NCBI GenBank assembly: GCA_036491235.1 | Contig: DASXCK010000472.1 | Coordinates: 1-59,203 of the forward strand | Direction of reading: 5' to 3' | Source of the DNA: JAVDCA01 sp036491235 | Lineage (GTDB): Bacteria > Pseudomonadota > Alphaproteobacteria > Rhizobiales > Xanthobacteraceae | DNA: 59,203 nt | Shown: piece by piece, positions 1 through 7,277 of the stretch | Position numbering within the stretch: position 1 is the first letter of the stretch | Layout: the number at the start of each line of letters is the position of its first letter | Notes under the pieces: generated by a model | Told to the model about the DNA's origin: nothing | Seen by the model: only the letters and a program-made list of their open reading frames with translations | Databases searched by the model: none | Program-made: the position numbers and the translations under genes

Positions 1-199
1 AGATCATCTGGATGATCATCAACAGCGGAAACACCAACGCCATGCCGGCGAGCGCGTTGGTGCCGAGTTTGGCGACGAACCAGGTCTCGATCAGCCCGAT
101 CGCGGACTGCATCACCATGACGGCGACGTTGGGCATCGCCAAGCGCATGATCGTCGGCACGATCGGCGCCTCGAGCAGCTTGCGGGTGCGCGGGTCCAT
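1..199 (-). CDS. MATE family efflux transporter, N-terminal fragment
   Basis: Only the first 66 codons lie in the window; the gene runs off the left edge. The visible protein starts MDPRTRKLLEAPIVPTIMRL and continues with a first hydrophobic segment typical of MATE (multidrug and toxic compound extrusion) antiporters: a short charged N-terminus with L-E-A-P-I, then A-M-P-N and a membrane helix, G-L-I-E-T-W-F-V-A-K-L-G and a second helix. MATE proteins export cationic drugs in exchange for sodium or protons across the inner membrane. The gene is divergent from a MarR-type regulator, and the gap between them carries two identical palindromes, so it is the likely target of that regulator. The family is inferred from the N-terminus alone. 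Confidence 0.75.
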   Translation of the reverse strand, partial: MDPRTRKLLEAPIVPTIMRLAMPNVAVMVMQSAIGLIETWFVAKLGTNALAGMALVFPLLMIIQMI

Positions 200-246
200 C
201 TTCGTGTCCCTAGCCTATGCTTCGCCTTGACGAGGTCGGATAATAG

Positions 247-282
247 GTGCATATGCACGTAACAGCAAGGGTGCATATGCAC
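247..282. promoter_or_regulatory. Twin 12-bp perfect palindromes, candidate MarR operator
   Basis: GTGCATATGCAC occurs twice, at 247-258 and 271-282, with centres 24 bp apart (just over two helical turns). Each copy is its own reverse complement. They sit between the divergent MATE and MarR genes. Paired palindromes in a MarR/transporter intergenic region are the usual layout for an autoregulated MarR dimer. The role is inferred; the repeats are seen directly. Confidence 0.8.
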
Positions 283-300
283 GCTTTGCGAATGAGGACC

Positions 301-783
301 ATGCAGAAAGGCATGCTGCGGAAAGACATGCAGAGCGATACCCGCAAGGCGCGGCCGGCACGCCACGCGATCGAACCGGCGATCTGCAATTGCCTGGCGC
401 TACGCCAGGCGGCGCGACACGTCAGCGCGCTCTACGACCGCCATCTCGCGCCGGAGGGCATCACCACGGCGCAATACTCGATCCTCGCAAAGCTCAAGCG
501 GCTTGGGCCGCAGCCCATCGGCGCGCTCGCAGCCATGATGGTGATGGACCGCACCACCACGACGCGCGCGGTGCGCCCGCTCGCGCGCGACAGGCTGGTT
601 ACGATCTCGCCCGGCGCGGACGAGCGCACCCGCCTGGTGAGCATCACGCCGGTGGGCGAGAAGCGCACCAAGGCCGCCGCGGCGCGCTGGCGCGAGGCGC
701 AGAAGGATTTTGAGACCGGCTATGGTGCGGAGGCGGCGGAACGGCTGCGCCGCGACCTCGCCGAGGTAGTGGGGGCGACTTAG
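301..783 (+). CDS. MarR family transcriptional regulator
   Basis: Winged-helix DNA-binding protein of about 160 aa. The region from residue 50 onward fits the MarR fold: a dimerisation helix (R-Q-A-A-R-H-V-S-A-L-Y-D), T-T-A-Q-Y-S-I-L-A-K-L starting the winged helix, the recognition helix around M-D-R-T-T-T-T-R-A-V, and the wing with D-E-R-T-R-L-V. The frame is open back to a GTG at 247, but that would place both palindromes inside the coding region, so I prefer ATG 301 (GAGG just upstream) or ATG 328 (GGAAAG upstream). MarR proteins usually repress themselves and a divergent transporter until a small phenolic or drug-like ligand binds. Here the divergent gene is a MATE exporter, which fits drug-inducible efflux. 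Confidence 0.88.
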   Translation: MQKGMLRKDMQSDTRKARPARHAIEPAICNCLALRQAARHVSALYDRHLAPEGITTAQYSILAKLKRLGPQPIGALAAMMVMDRTTTTRAVRPLARDRLVTISPGADERTRLVSITPVGEKRTKAAAARWREAQKDFETGYGAEAAERLRRDLAEVVGAT

Positions 784-1130
784 CGCCTGGACATTGATCT
801 CGATGCCGAGAGCGACCTCCGAGGCCGGCTGACCAGCACGGATGCCCGGTTCTCGCATGGGACCTCGATCAACGCGATCTTGATATCGAGTGCCGGCACG
901 CCGAGCGCGCCAAATTGCGCACAATCCTACCAAAGAGCGCGCGCTTGGCCGCGAGCGAGCGGGCGGAGAAAAGCGTGATCTCGATCAACGCATAACGCGG
1001 CCCGCGTCCGGGCGGGACCGAGAAATGGCTCGCCGAATGCTCGATCGGACGCAGCGTGCGGTCCCGTTCGGGCAACCGAAGCGCCCCGCGCAATGCGGCC
1101 TGCACGGCCCCCTGAGCTTGCCGTACGGCG
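784..1130 (-). pseudogene. Decayed tautomerase (4-oxalocrotonate tautomerase superfamily) gene
   Basis: Reading the minus strand in three successive frames gives an almost continuous tautomerase-like C-terminal half: L-P-E-R-D-R then S-A-S-H-F, I-E-I-T-L-F-S-A-R-S-L-A-A-K-R-A-L-F (ending near 925), then L-G-V-P-A-L-D-I-K-I-A-L-I-E-V-P (near 865-910), then G-I-R-A-G-Q-P-A-S-E-V (near 820-850). Intact family members (about 130 aa) join these pieces as one chain, with E-N-W-G-I-R-G-G-Q-P-A-S before the C-terminus. At least two frameshifts and no clear start codon mean it is not expressed as a normal enzyme. The upstream end runs into a palindromic repeat at 1154. Boundaries are approximate; a sequencing error could mimic one frameshift but hardly all the damage. 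Confidence 0.7.
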
Positions 1131-1153
1131 GGGCGGATTGCTATGCCGCTAAA

Positions 1154-1311
1154 CGTCATTGCGAGCGAAGCGAAGCAATTTCGCTTCCCTCGGTTCTGCG
1201 CGTGCGGATCGGGATTGCTTCGTCGCACGCAGGTCGGGCCTGCCCGACCTGCGCATGCACGAGTGCCGATCTCGGGTAAACCCAAATCCGGTCGCGCTCC
1301 TCGCAATGACG
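1154..1311. repeat. Palindromic intergenic repeat, family A
   Basis: Begins CGTCATTGCGAGCGAAGCGA and ends with the inverse CTCGCAATGACG, with an internal ATTGCTTCG and a GC-rich inverted repeat (GGTCGGGCCTGCCCGACC). Related elements are at 4340-4425, 17960-18066 and 32541-32667. This is the REP-like class widespread between genes in Rhizobiales. It fills the gap before the CMD-family gene. Confidence 0.8.
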
Positions 1312-1327
1312 ACGGAGGAAGATCGCC

Positions 1328-1873
1328 ATGGCGCGCATTTCATTAGTCGAGGAGACGGATCATCCCGAGATCGCGTCGCTGATCGACAAGATCAAGGCGG
1401 GGCGGCGCGGCGGGCTGCTCAACGTCTACAAGCTGCTGCTGCACGCGCCGGCGCTCGCCGAGACCTGGCTCGACCATGTCGGCGCGGTGCGCTGGAAGAC
1501 GAGCCTCACCGGCCGGCTGCGCGAGCTCCTGGTGATCCGCATCGCATACGTGAACGGCATCGACTACGTGCTCAACCAGCATGTGCCGGGCCTCGCGGTC
1601 GCGGAAGGCGTCAGCGTCGCGGAATGCGACGCGCTCAGGGACTGGCGAAAGGCGGGCACGTTCAGCGCCGCCGAGCACGCCGCCCTCGCTTATGCGGATG
1701 CGATGGTGCTGCAGACGTCAGTGCCCGACGACGTCTTCGCTGATCTGCAGCGCCACTACGACGAGCGCGCGATCGTCGAGATCTCCGTACTGATCGGAAC
1801 GTATTTGATGCACAACCGCGTCATGAAGGCGCTGGCGATCGACCTCGAGGCTGACGAGCAGCGCGGGCGATGA
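1328..1873 (+). CDS. Carboxymuconolactone decarboxylase (CMD) family protein
   Basis: 181-aa all-helical AhpD-like protein. The core reads T-G-R-L-R-E-L-L-V-I-R-I-A-Y-V-N-G-I-D-Y (residues 61-80) followed by V-L-N-Q-H (H85), the usual CMD signature. It lacks the CxxC pair of peroxidase-type AhpD proteins; Tyr80 and His85 take that place, as in the subgroup found beside aromatic-compound and hydroxyacid catabolic genes. The start ATG is preceded by GGAGGAAGATCGCC. It lies upstream of a Bug solute receptor on the same strand, separated by a palindromic repeat. The reaction cannot be told from sequence; a decarboxylase or thiol-independent lyase role is possible. Confidence 0.85.
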   Translation: MARISLVEETDHPEIASLIDKIKAGRRGGLLNVYKLLLHAPALAETWLDHVGAVRWKTSLTGRLRELLVIRIAYVNGIDYVLNQHVPGLAVAEGVSVAECDALRDWRKAGTFSAAEHAALAYADAMVLQTSVPDDVFADLQRHYDERAIVEISVLIGTYLMHNRVMKALAIDLEADEQRGR

Positions 1874-1890
1874 TGGTGCGACATCACTGC

Positions 1891-1973
1891 CGTCATGGCC
1901 GGGCTTGTCCCGGCCATCCACGCCTTTATGGTCCGGCGCAAGTCGTGGATGCCCGGGACAAGCCCGGGCATGG
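1891..1973. repeat. Palindromic intergenic repeat, family C
   Basis: An 83-bp inverted repeat: CGTCATGGCCGGGCTTGTCC at the left, mirrored by GGACAAGCCCGGGCATG at the right, with ATCCACGCC and its complement inside. A second copy of the same family is at 52271-52353 in the liv operon. Folded as RNA it would form a long stem. Confidence 0.85.
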
Positions 1974-1994
1974 CATGTTTCCTTGGAGATCCTG

Positions 1995-2960
1995 ATGTCT
2001 CGCCTTGCACTTGCCTTCCTCGCGCTGTGCCTCGCCACCGGCGGCGCATACGCGCAATCGGACTGGCCGACGAAGCCGGTGCGCTTCGTCATTCCGTTTC
2101 CGGCCGGCAGCTTCGCGGACATCACGATGCGCATTATCCAGAAAAAGCTCGGGCCGCGGCTCGGCCAGGCGATCGTGATCGACAACCGCTCGGGCGCGAG
2201 CGGCGACATCGGCAGCGAGGTATTGGCCCGCTCGTCGGCGGACGGCTACTTCTTCGGCGTCGCGACCAATTCGACGCACGGTGTCTCGCCGGCGCTCGAC
2301 CCGAAGCTGCCCTACGACCCGATCAAGAATTTCACTATGGTGTCGCTCATCGGCGAAGCGCCCTATGTGCTGATCACGTCGCCGAATCTCCCGGTGAAGT
2401 CGGTGAAGGACCTGATCGCGCTCGCCAAGAGCAAGCCGGGCGGCGTGAGCTACGCCTCGGTCGGCCCGGCGAGCCTCGCGCATCTCGCGGGCGCGCTGTT
2501 CTCGCAGATGGCCGACGTCAAGCTCACCGAGGTGCCGTATCGCACTTCGGCGCAGTCGGTGCTCGACACCCAGAGCGGCCGCATCGACATGCAGTTCGGC
2601 ACCATGGCGCCGGTGCTGCCGCACATCCTCTCCGGCAAGGTCAAAGCGCTGGCGGTGACGAGCCTCAAGCGGGCAGCCGTGCTGCCGGACGTGCCGACGC
2701 TCGTCGAATCGGGGCTGCCCGGCTTCGAGGCGTCGCTCTGGCTCGCGGTGGTCGCCCCCGCCAACGTGCCGCCCGCGATCGTCGAGAAGATGAACCGCGA
2801 GCTCAAGGCGGTGCTGGCCGATCCCGAGGTGGTCGAGGCGCTGAAGCGCCAGGGCATCACGGCGCTGTCGAGCACGCCAGAGGAATTGCGCGCGCGCATC
2901 GAGAACGACATCGTCAAGTGGAAAAAGCTGGCGCACGACGTCGGGATCACGATGCAGTAG
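1995..2960 (+). CDS. Tripartite tricarboxylate transporter (Bug family) substrate-binding protein
   Basis: 321-aa periplasmic receptor of the Bug/TctC family, which captures carboxylates and similar small molecules for TctAB-type permeases. Start ATG 1995 has GGAGAT 5 bp upstream; a longer open frame exists but would run through the repeat. Residues 1-20 form a signal peptide ending A-Y-A-Q. The mature protein begins W-P-T-K-P-V-R-F-V-I-P-F-P-A-G, the family hallmark of the first lobe, followed by D-N-R-S-G-A-S-G and A-D-G-Y. Later hallmarks are P-Y-D-P-I-K-N-F, L-P-D-V-P-T-L and E-S-G-L-P-G-F. No membrane subunits (TctA/TctB) are nearby, so it is an orphan receptor. Downstream, convergent, is a 2-hydroxyacid dehydrogenase. 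Confidence 0.92.
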   Translation: MSRLALAFLALCLATGGAYAQSDWPTKPVRFVIPFPAGSFADITMRIIQKKLGPRLGQAIVIDNRSGASGDIGSEVLARSSADGYFFGVATNSTHGVSPALDPKLPYDPIKNFTMVSLIGEAPYVLITSPNLPVKSVKDLIALAKSKPGGVSYASVGPASLAHLAGALFSQMADVKLTEVPYRTSAQSVLDTQSGRIDMQFGTMAPVLPHILSGKVKALAVTSLKRAAVLPDVPTLVESGLPGFEASLWLAVVAPANVPPAIVEKMNRELKAVLADPEVVEALKRQGITALSSTPEELRARIENDIVKWKKLAHDVGITMQ

Positions 2961-2987
2961 GCCGCGTGCCCCGGATGCACGCGTGCA

Positions 2988-4073
2988 TCAGGCCATCGCC
3001 TTCCACAAATTGAGGCATAGCCGCTCGATATCGCTGAGCGCATTCTCGCGCGCCGCGACGGCGGTGTGCGGCATCAGGATCACGTTCGGCTGGCCGCGGA
3101 ACTTCAGCAGCGGATCGTCGGGCCGCGCCGGCTCGTCGTAACCGACGTCGAGCGCAAGGCCGCTGAGGCGGCCCGCCGCGAGCGCCGCGACGAGCGCATC
3201 GCGGTCGATCAGTTCGGCGCGCGCACAGTTGATGAGGAAGGCGCCAGGCTTCACACGTGACAACGCCTCAGCGCCGATGATGCCGTGGGTCGTCGCGTTG
3301 AGCGGCAGCTGCACCACGATGTAGTCCGATTGCGCCATGAGCTCGGTGAGCGGCACATGGCGCGCCCCCAGCACCTGCTCGTCGGCGGGAGCGAGCGGGC
3401 GGCGCTGGTGATAGAGCGTCGTCATGCCGAAAGGCACAGCGCGGCGGGCGATCTCGCGGCCGACCTCGCCCAAGCCGACGATGCCGAGCGTCGCCCCGTG
3501 AAGTGTCTTGAGACCCGCGACGCGGGCAAAATTCGAATAGCCGATGTAGCCGGGCGCACGCGGCCGAATATGATACCCGGCGGCCTCGAGGTCGCCGCGC
3601 TCGACCAGCCCGTCGAGCGCGCTGATACGCTTGCCCAGCGCCAGCATCAGCGCAAAGCACTGCTCGGCAACCGCGACATTGACGTGGCGGTGGAGGTACG
3701 CGACCGCGACGCCGCGTTCGGCGCAGGCGGCCGTGTCGATGTTGGTGCCGATGGTACCGAACTTCTGCACAATCTTGAGCCGTCGCGAGGCGGCCGCCAG
3801 CGTGGCGCGATCGACCACGAAACTTTCCACGATCGCGGCATCGGCCTCCGGCAGCTTGGCGAGGAAGTCGGCCTGGTCCCTCGCCCACACGATGCGCGCC
3901 GGATAGAGATCGCCGACGCGGGCACGCAATCGGTCACACCAGGCGAGGAAGTCGGGAACGTCGTGGGAGAAGAAATCGGCGACGGCGTCGCGGTGCGCCG
4001 ACGGAATGTGCGGATCGAGGACGACCGGGACGATCTTGAGGAAGTGGTCTTCCTCGATGAGGACGGTGGGCAT
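2988..4073 (-). CDS. D-isomer-specific 2-hydroxyacid dehydrogenase
   Basis: 361-aa NAD-dependent oxidoreductase of the phosphoglycerate/glyoxylate-reductase superfamily, interconverting a 2-hydroxy acid and its 2-keto acid in the cytoplasm. The Rossmann motif G-I-V-G-L-G-E-V-G is near residues 197-205. The catalytic triad is present: Arg285 in N-C-A-R-A-E-L-I-D, Glu314 in G-Y-D-E-P, His336 in M-P-H-T. The start at 4073 (MPTVLIEEDH) is chosen because the 16 residues upstream are Pro/Arg/Gly-rich and unlike the family. It ends 27 bp from the convergent Bug receptor gene. Which hydroxy acid is used cannot be told; the neighbouring receptor may supply it, but that is only context. Confidence 0.88.
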   Translation of the reverse strand: MPTVLIEEDHFLKIVPVVLDPHIPSAHRDAVADFFSHDVPDFLAWCDRLRARVGDLYPARIVWARDQADFLAKLPEADAAIVESFVVDRATLAAASRRLKIVQKFGTIGTNIDTAACAERGVAVAYLHRHVNVAVAEQCFALMLALGKRISALDGLVERGDLEAAGYHIRPRAPGYIGYSNFARVAGLKTLHGATLGIVGLGEVGREIARRAVPFGMTTLYHQRRPLAPADEQVLGARHVPLTELMAQSDYIVVQLPLNATTHGIIGAEALSRVKPGAFLINCARAELIDRDALVAALAAGRLSGLALDVGYDEPARPDDPLLKFRGQPNVILMPHTAVAARENALSDIERLCLNLWKAMA

Positions 4074-4194
4074 GGGCTGGGTGATTCGCCCGTCTCCGCC
4101 CTGCGGGCTTCGACGCGGCATCCTTCGTTGCTTCTTCGCTACGGGTATCTGGGAGTTGGCTTGCCGAGCCTTAGCTTGCGAAGCAAGCGCAGGA

Positions 4195-4269
4195 TGGTGG
4201 GCGCGACAGGGATCGAACCTGTGACCCCTACCATGTCAAGGTAGTGCTCTCCCGCTGAGCTACGCGCCC
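4195..4269 (-). tRNA. tRNA-Val (anticodon GAC)
   Basis: On the minus strand the gene starts GGGCGCGTAGCTCAGCGGGA and ends CGCGCCCACCA. The 7-bp acceptor stem (GGGCGCG/CGCGCCC), the anticodon arm CTACC-TTGACAT-GGTAG with GAC in the loop, the T arm ACAGG-TTCGATC-CCTGT and an encoded CCA end are all visible. GAC reads GUC/GUU valine codons. Confidence 0.97.
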
Positions 4270-4339
4270 GAATGCCTTGAAGGGGTGAGCGTTCGTATAT
4301 CGGCTTGAAGGGTTGCGGGCAAGCGGGCTGAAAAGCCCT

Positions 4340-4425
4340 TCATCGCCAGCGAAGCGAAGCAACTTCGTCGGGCAGGCCCCGGGGCGCGGGATTGCTTCGG
4401 GGCCTGTCGGCCGCCTCACGATGAC
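4340..4425. repeat. Palindromic intergenic repeat, family A
   Basis: CATCGCCAGCGAAGCGAAGC at the left, ATTGCTTCGG internally and CCTCACGATGAC at the right match the plan of the element at 1154-1311. It lies between the tRNA gene and the 3' end of cpdR. Confidence 0.75.
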
Positions 4426-4430
4426 CCATC

Positions 4431-4790
4431 TCAGGCCGCCAGGACCTTTTGCACCTCGGTAACGAGTTCGCGCAGATGGAACGGCTTGGAAAGGACCTTG
4501 GCGTGCTTGGGCGCCGCCGAATCGGGGTTGAGCGCGACCGCCGCAAAACCGGTGATGAACATGATCTTGATGTCAGGATCAAGCTCGGCGGCGCGGCGGG
4601 CAAGCTCGATGCCGTCCATCTCGGGCATCACGATGTCGGTGAGCAACAGCTCGAAGGGCTCCTCGCGCAGGCGCTGGTAGGCGGACAGGCCGTTGTCGTA
4701 CGAGATCACCTCGTAGCCGGCCTGCTGCAGCGCCTTCACCAGGAAGCGGCGCATGTCGGTGTCGTCTTCGGCGAGAAGAATCTTGGTCAT
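4431..4790 (-). CDS. cpdR: Single-domain response regulator CpdR
   Basis: 119-aa stand-alone receiver domain. In Caulobacter and rhizobia, unphosphorylated CpdR brings ClpXP protease to the pole and primes it for cell-cycle substrates; the CckA-ChpT relay phosphorylates it. Visible features are the acidic pair in L-A-E-D-D-T-D-M-R-R-F, the phospho-acceptor Asp in L-L-T-D-I-V-M-P-E-M-D-G, the conserved Thr in I-T-G-F-A-A-V-A-L-N-P and the Lys in L-S-K-P-F. These follow alphaproteobacterial CpdR almost residue for residue. Start ATG 4790 gives the family length; eight further in-frame residues upstream are not conserved. Divergent from an N-formylglutamate amidohydrolase gene. Confidence 0.95.
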   Translation of the reverse strand: MTKILLAEDDTDMRRFLVKALQQAGYEVISYDNGLSAYQRLREEPFELLLTDIVMPEMDGIELARRAAELDPDIKIMFITGFAAVALNPDSAAPKHAKVLSKPFHLRELVTEVQKVLAA

Positions 4791-5100
4791 TGGCTCAAGC
4801 ATCGCCCGCTGCACTGGTGACGGGTATCCCCGCCCCTCGTTCCCCGTGTCTGATATCGACTAATCCGGGAGTCCGGTAAAGATGGGGTGAACTTCGATCC
4901 CGCCGCATCCCGTGCGGCCAATATACACCTGCGAATGTGCTTGGCATGAAGGCTCTGGACATGGAGAATGGCATGGACAACGACCGTCTTAAGGGGTTGT
5001 AAACAAGGATATGACCGGGACCCGATGACCGCAACGCGGGTCGCCATGGACCCCGACTTGGCGATCGACCGCCGCACCCGAACGTGAACACCCACCGCAA
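4791..5100. other. Intergenic region between divergent cpdR and amidohydrolase genes
   Basis: 310 bp with no credible gene. It should hold both divergent promoters. A weak CtrA-like half site, TTAA-N7-TAAA, is at 4989-5003, about 200 bp from cpdR; one base departs from the TTAA-N7-TTAA consensus and I do not rely on it. Confidence 0.6.
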
Positions 5101-5988
5101 ATGACCGACATCCGCGACGAACTCGAGCCGCCGTTCGAAATTCTGGAGCCCGACGACTGGCGAGGAGCGCTGGTCTTCAACTCGCCGCACAGCGGTTGCG
5201 TCTACCCACCGGCCTTCCTCGCCGCCGCCCGCCTCGAGATCACCCAGCTGCGTCGCTCGGAGGACAGCTTCGTCGACGAGCTCTTTGCCGGCGTTGTTCC
5301 GCTCGGCTTCCCGCTGATGCGGGCGCATTTTCCGCGCTGCTACATCGACGTGAACCGCGAGCCCTACGAACTCGACCCGCGCATGTTCGACGGGCGGTTG
5401 CCCTCCTTCGCCAATACGCGCTCGATGCGGGTCGCGGGCGGGCTCGGCACGGTGGCACGCGTGGTCGGGGACGCGCAGGAAATCTACGACCAGCGCATTC
5501 CGGTCGACGATGCGCTCGGCCGCATCGAGGGGCTGTACAAGCCCTATCACCGTGCGCTGCGCCGCCTGGTCACCAAGGTGCATCGCGATTTCGGGGCCGC
5601 CATCCTGGTCGATTGCCATTCGATGCCGTCGATAGCCGGGAACCGCGATGAGCGGCCGCGCGCCGACGTCGTGCTGGGCGACCGCTACGGCACGAGCTGC
5701 GTCGCGGTGGTCGCCGACACGGTCGAGGCCGCACTGCAGCAGGCGGGCTACTCGGTCAGCCGGAACAAGCCCTATGCGGGTGGCTTCATCACCGAGCACT
5801 ACGGGAACCCACCTGCCGGGCTGCATGCAATCCAGCTCGAGATCAACCGCGCGCTCTATATGGACGAGCGCAAATACGCGCCAATCGGCTCGTTCCGCCA
5901 GCTCGCCACCGACCTGGAAACTCTCGCCGACCAGCTTGCCGCGATCCCGCTGGAGGAGTTGCGCCCCTACCGGGCCGCCGCGGAATGA
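5101..5988 (+). CDS. N-formylglutamate amidohydrolase family protein
   Basis: 295-aa zinc-dependent hydrolase of the HutG-type (Pfam FGase) family, which cleaves N-formyl-glutamate to formate and glutamate in the five-step histidine pathway. Characteristic stretches are F-N-S-P-H-S-G near residue 27, D-V-N-R-E-P-Y-E-L-D-P-R-M-F near 83, V-D-C-H-S-M-P near 170 and E-H-Y-G-N-P near 232; the His, Glu and Asp residues there supply the metal site. No other hut genes (hutH, hutU, hutI) are present, and the gene is paired with cpdR, so a physiological role outside histidine use is possible. The start ATG directly follows the divergent promoter region. Confidence 0.88.
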   Translation: MTDIRDELEPPFEILEPDDWRGALVFNSPHSGCVYPPAFLAAARLEITQLRRSEDSFVDELFAGVVPLGFPLMRAHFPRCYIDVNREPYELDPRMFDGRLPSFANTRSMRVAGGLGTVARVVGDAQEIYDQRIPVDDALGRIEGLYKPYHRALRRLVTKVHRDFGAAILVDCHSMPSIAGNRDERPRADVVLGDRYGTSCVAVVADTVEAALQQAGYSVSRNKPYAGGFITEHYGNPPAGLHAIQLEINRALYMDERKYAPIGSFRQLATDLETLADQLAAIPLEELRPYRAAAE

Positions 5989-6077
5989 TCCCTGCGGGCC
6001 GCTGCGCCTGACGTAGCGGCCAAGCGTCATCGGGCGTCGCGAAGCTTGGTGGGCAAGCCGCCCAACACCGCGCCACC

Positions 6078-6108
6078 AAAAAAAGGGCCGCTAGCGTACT
6101 AGCGGCCC
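6078..6108 (-). terminator. Rho-independent terminator of the small RNA
   Basis: Perfect 10-bp stem (6085-6094 with 6099-6108), 4-nt loop, followed on the minus strand by seven T (6078-6084). One of the strongest terminators in the window. Confidence 0.92.
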
Positions 6109-6170
6109 AAGTCTAGGGAGGAAACGCCCAAGGAGGGCGGCAGCAACACGATCTCTCGCGTCGCTGCACC
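6078..6170 (-). ncRNA. suhB/MmgR-type (alpha-r8) trans-acting small RNA
   Basis: On the minus strand: an 8-bp hairpin (GCAGCGAC with GTTGCTGC), a small GCCC-TCCTT-GGGC hairpin, an unpaired C/U-rich linker TTTCCTCCCTAG that is complementary to Shine-Dalgarno sequences, then a perfect 10-bp terminator stem GGGCCGCTAG/CTAGCGGCCC (6085-6108) and seven U. A sigma-70-like promoter (TTGCAT-16-TATCTT) lies 6176-6203. The predicted transcript is about 90 nt. This plan, and its position upstream of and divergent from a SuhB/HisN-family gene, match the rhizobial suhB/MmgR RNA family, in which MmgR of Sinorhizobium limits polyhydroxybutyrate storage. The family assignment is from recalled features, not a covariance search. 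The 5' end is predicted. Confidence 0.82.
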
Positions 6171-6175
6171 GCAAT

Positions 6176-6203
6176 AAGATACACCGCGACGCACAAAATG
6201 CAA
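6176..6203 (-). promoter_or_regulatory. Sigma-70-type promoter of the small RNA
   Basis: On the minus strand, TTGCAT (6198-6203) and TATCTT (6176-6181) are separated by 16 bp. The start of transcription would fall around 6169-6171, giving a transcript that ends at the terminator at 6078. Confidence 0.65.
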
Positions 6204-6460
6204 CAGGTCTTCCCCAGAAAATCTTGATACTTTGGTATACCAAGATAGTCCAATAGTTCCCATGCCTTATGTATCCTTTCGAAGGGCCGCCGGGAGCGAG
6301 ATGGTTGCGAATGTAGCTATCGGCCGTTAACGCTGCGAGTGTGGGTTCCCGACGCACAGATCTCACCCCATCGGCGTGACCAGCCTCAAAGTTTCGAGGC
6401 GGGCTTTTGCCCCAACATGCGCTATAGGATGGCGGCGCGCAGCGGGGGCAGCACCGGCAC

Positions 6461-7243
6461 ATGACGGCAGTCGATCTCAAGGCCTTTCTCGACAGACTGG
6501 CGACGGTTTCGGGCGAGGTGATTCTGCCCTACTTTCGCACGTCGCTGAGCGTCGAGGACAAGAGCCGCGGCTCCGCCTTCGACCCCGTCACGGCGGCCGA
6601 CCGCGCCGCCGAGCAGGCGATGCGCGCGCTCATCGGCCAGCAGTTCCCGGGGCACGGCATCATTGGCGAGGAGTTCGGCGCCGACCGGCCGGACGCCGAC
6701 TATGTCTGGTACCTCGACCCGATCGACGGAACGAAATCCTTCATCTCCGGTATGCCGGCGTGGGGCACGCTGATCGCGCTGACCCATAGCGGTGCGCCGG
6801 TCCTCGGCATGATGCACCAGCCGTTCATCCGCGAGCGATTCTCAGGCGACGGCGTAAGCGCGCGCTACGAGGGGCCGGCGGGCACGCGCAAGCTGATGAC
6901 GCGCGCCTGCGCGCACCTCGCCGAGGCGATGCTTTACACGACGACGCCGCTGCTGATGAACGAAGCCGACCGCGCGCGCTTCGTTGCGGTGGAGAAAAGC
7001 GTGCGCCTCTCGCGCTACGGCGGCGACTGCTACGCCTACTGCATGCTGGCGGCCGGCCACCTCGACCTCCTGATCGAGACCGAGCTCAAGCCGCACGACG
7101 TGATCCCGCTCATCCCGATCATCACGGGCGCGGGCGGCGTCATCACCACCTGGGAAGGCGAGCCGCCGACCAATGGCGGCCGCGTGATCGTCGCCGGCGA
7201 CCGCCGCGTGCACGAGCAGGCGATGAAGGCATTGCAGGGTTGA
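6461..7243 (+). CDS. hisN: Histidinol-phosphatase, inositol-monophosphatase family
   Basis: 260-aa Mg2+-dependent phosphatase. The IMPase metal-binding motifs are all visible: G-E-E-F-G near residue 69, D-P-I-D-G-T-K-S-F near 87 (W-Y-L-D-P-I-D-G-T) and the C-terminal K-P-H-D near 209. In this superfamily the variant with F-I-S-G-M-P-A-W-G-T-L-I after the metal motif is HisN, which removes phosphate from L-histidinol phosphate in histidine biosynthesis, rather than SuhB itself. Start ATG 6461; upstream is the divergent suhB-type small RNA. Convergent with the next gene, with an inverted repeat between them. An inositol-1-phosphatase role cannot be excluded. Confidence 0.88.
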   Translation: MTAVDLKAFLDRLATVSGEVILPYFRTSLSVEDKSRGSAFDPVTAADRAAEQAMRALIGQQFPGHGIIGEEFGADRPDADYVWYLDPIDGTKSFISGMPAWGTLIALTHSGAPVLGMMHQPFIRERFSGDGVSARYEGPAGTRKLMTRACAHLAEAMLYTTTPLLMNEADRARFVAVEKSVRLSRYGGDCYAYCMLAAGHLDLLIETELKPHDVIPLIPIITGAGGVITTWEGEPPTNGGRVIVAGDRRVHEQAMKALQG

Positions 7244-7252
7244 CGCGCTTCG

Positions 7253-7272
7253 CCCTCCCCTGCACGGGAGGG
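7253..7272. terminator. Hairpin between convergent genes
   Basis: CCCTCCC (7253-7259) pairs with GGGAGGG (7266-7272) around a 6-nt loop. There is no U-tract. It lies between the convergent hisN and hydrolase genes and resembles a minimal copy of repeat family D, so it may be a repeat remnant as well as a terminator. Confidence 0.5.
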
Positions 7273-7277
7273 TGAAC

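Noticed and set aside
869..1306. 145-aa minus-strand open frame as an intact gene
   Set aside because: Its start lies in a palindromic repeat and only part resembles a tautomerase; other tautomerase parts are in different frames, so it is annotated as a pseudogene.
1895..3013. 372-aa Arg-rich frame overlapping the Bug receptor
   Set aside because: Different frame from the receptor, begins in the palindromic repeat and is composed of GC-driven Arg/Ala/Gly.
4989..5003. CtrA-like box (TTAA-N7-TAAA) upstream of cpdR
   Set aside because: One base off consensus and about 200 bp from the start; such matches arise by chance. Not claimed as a site.
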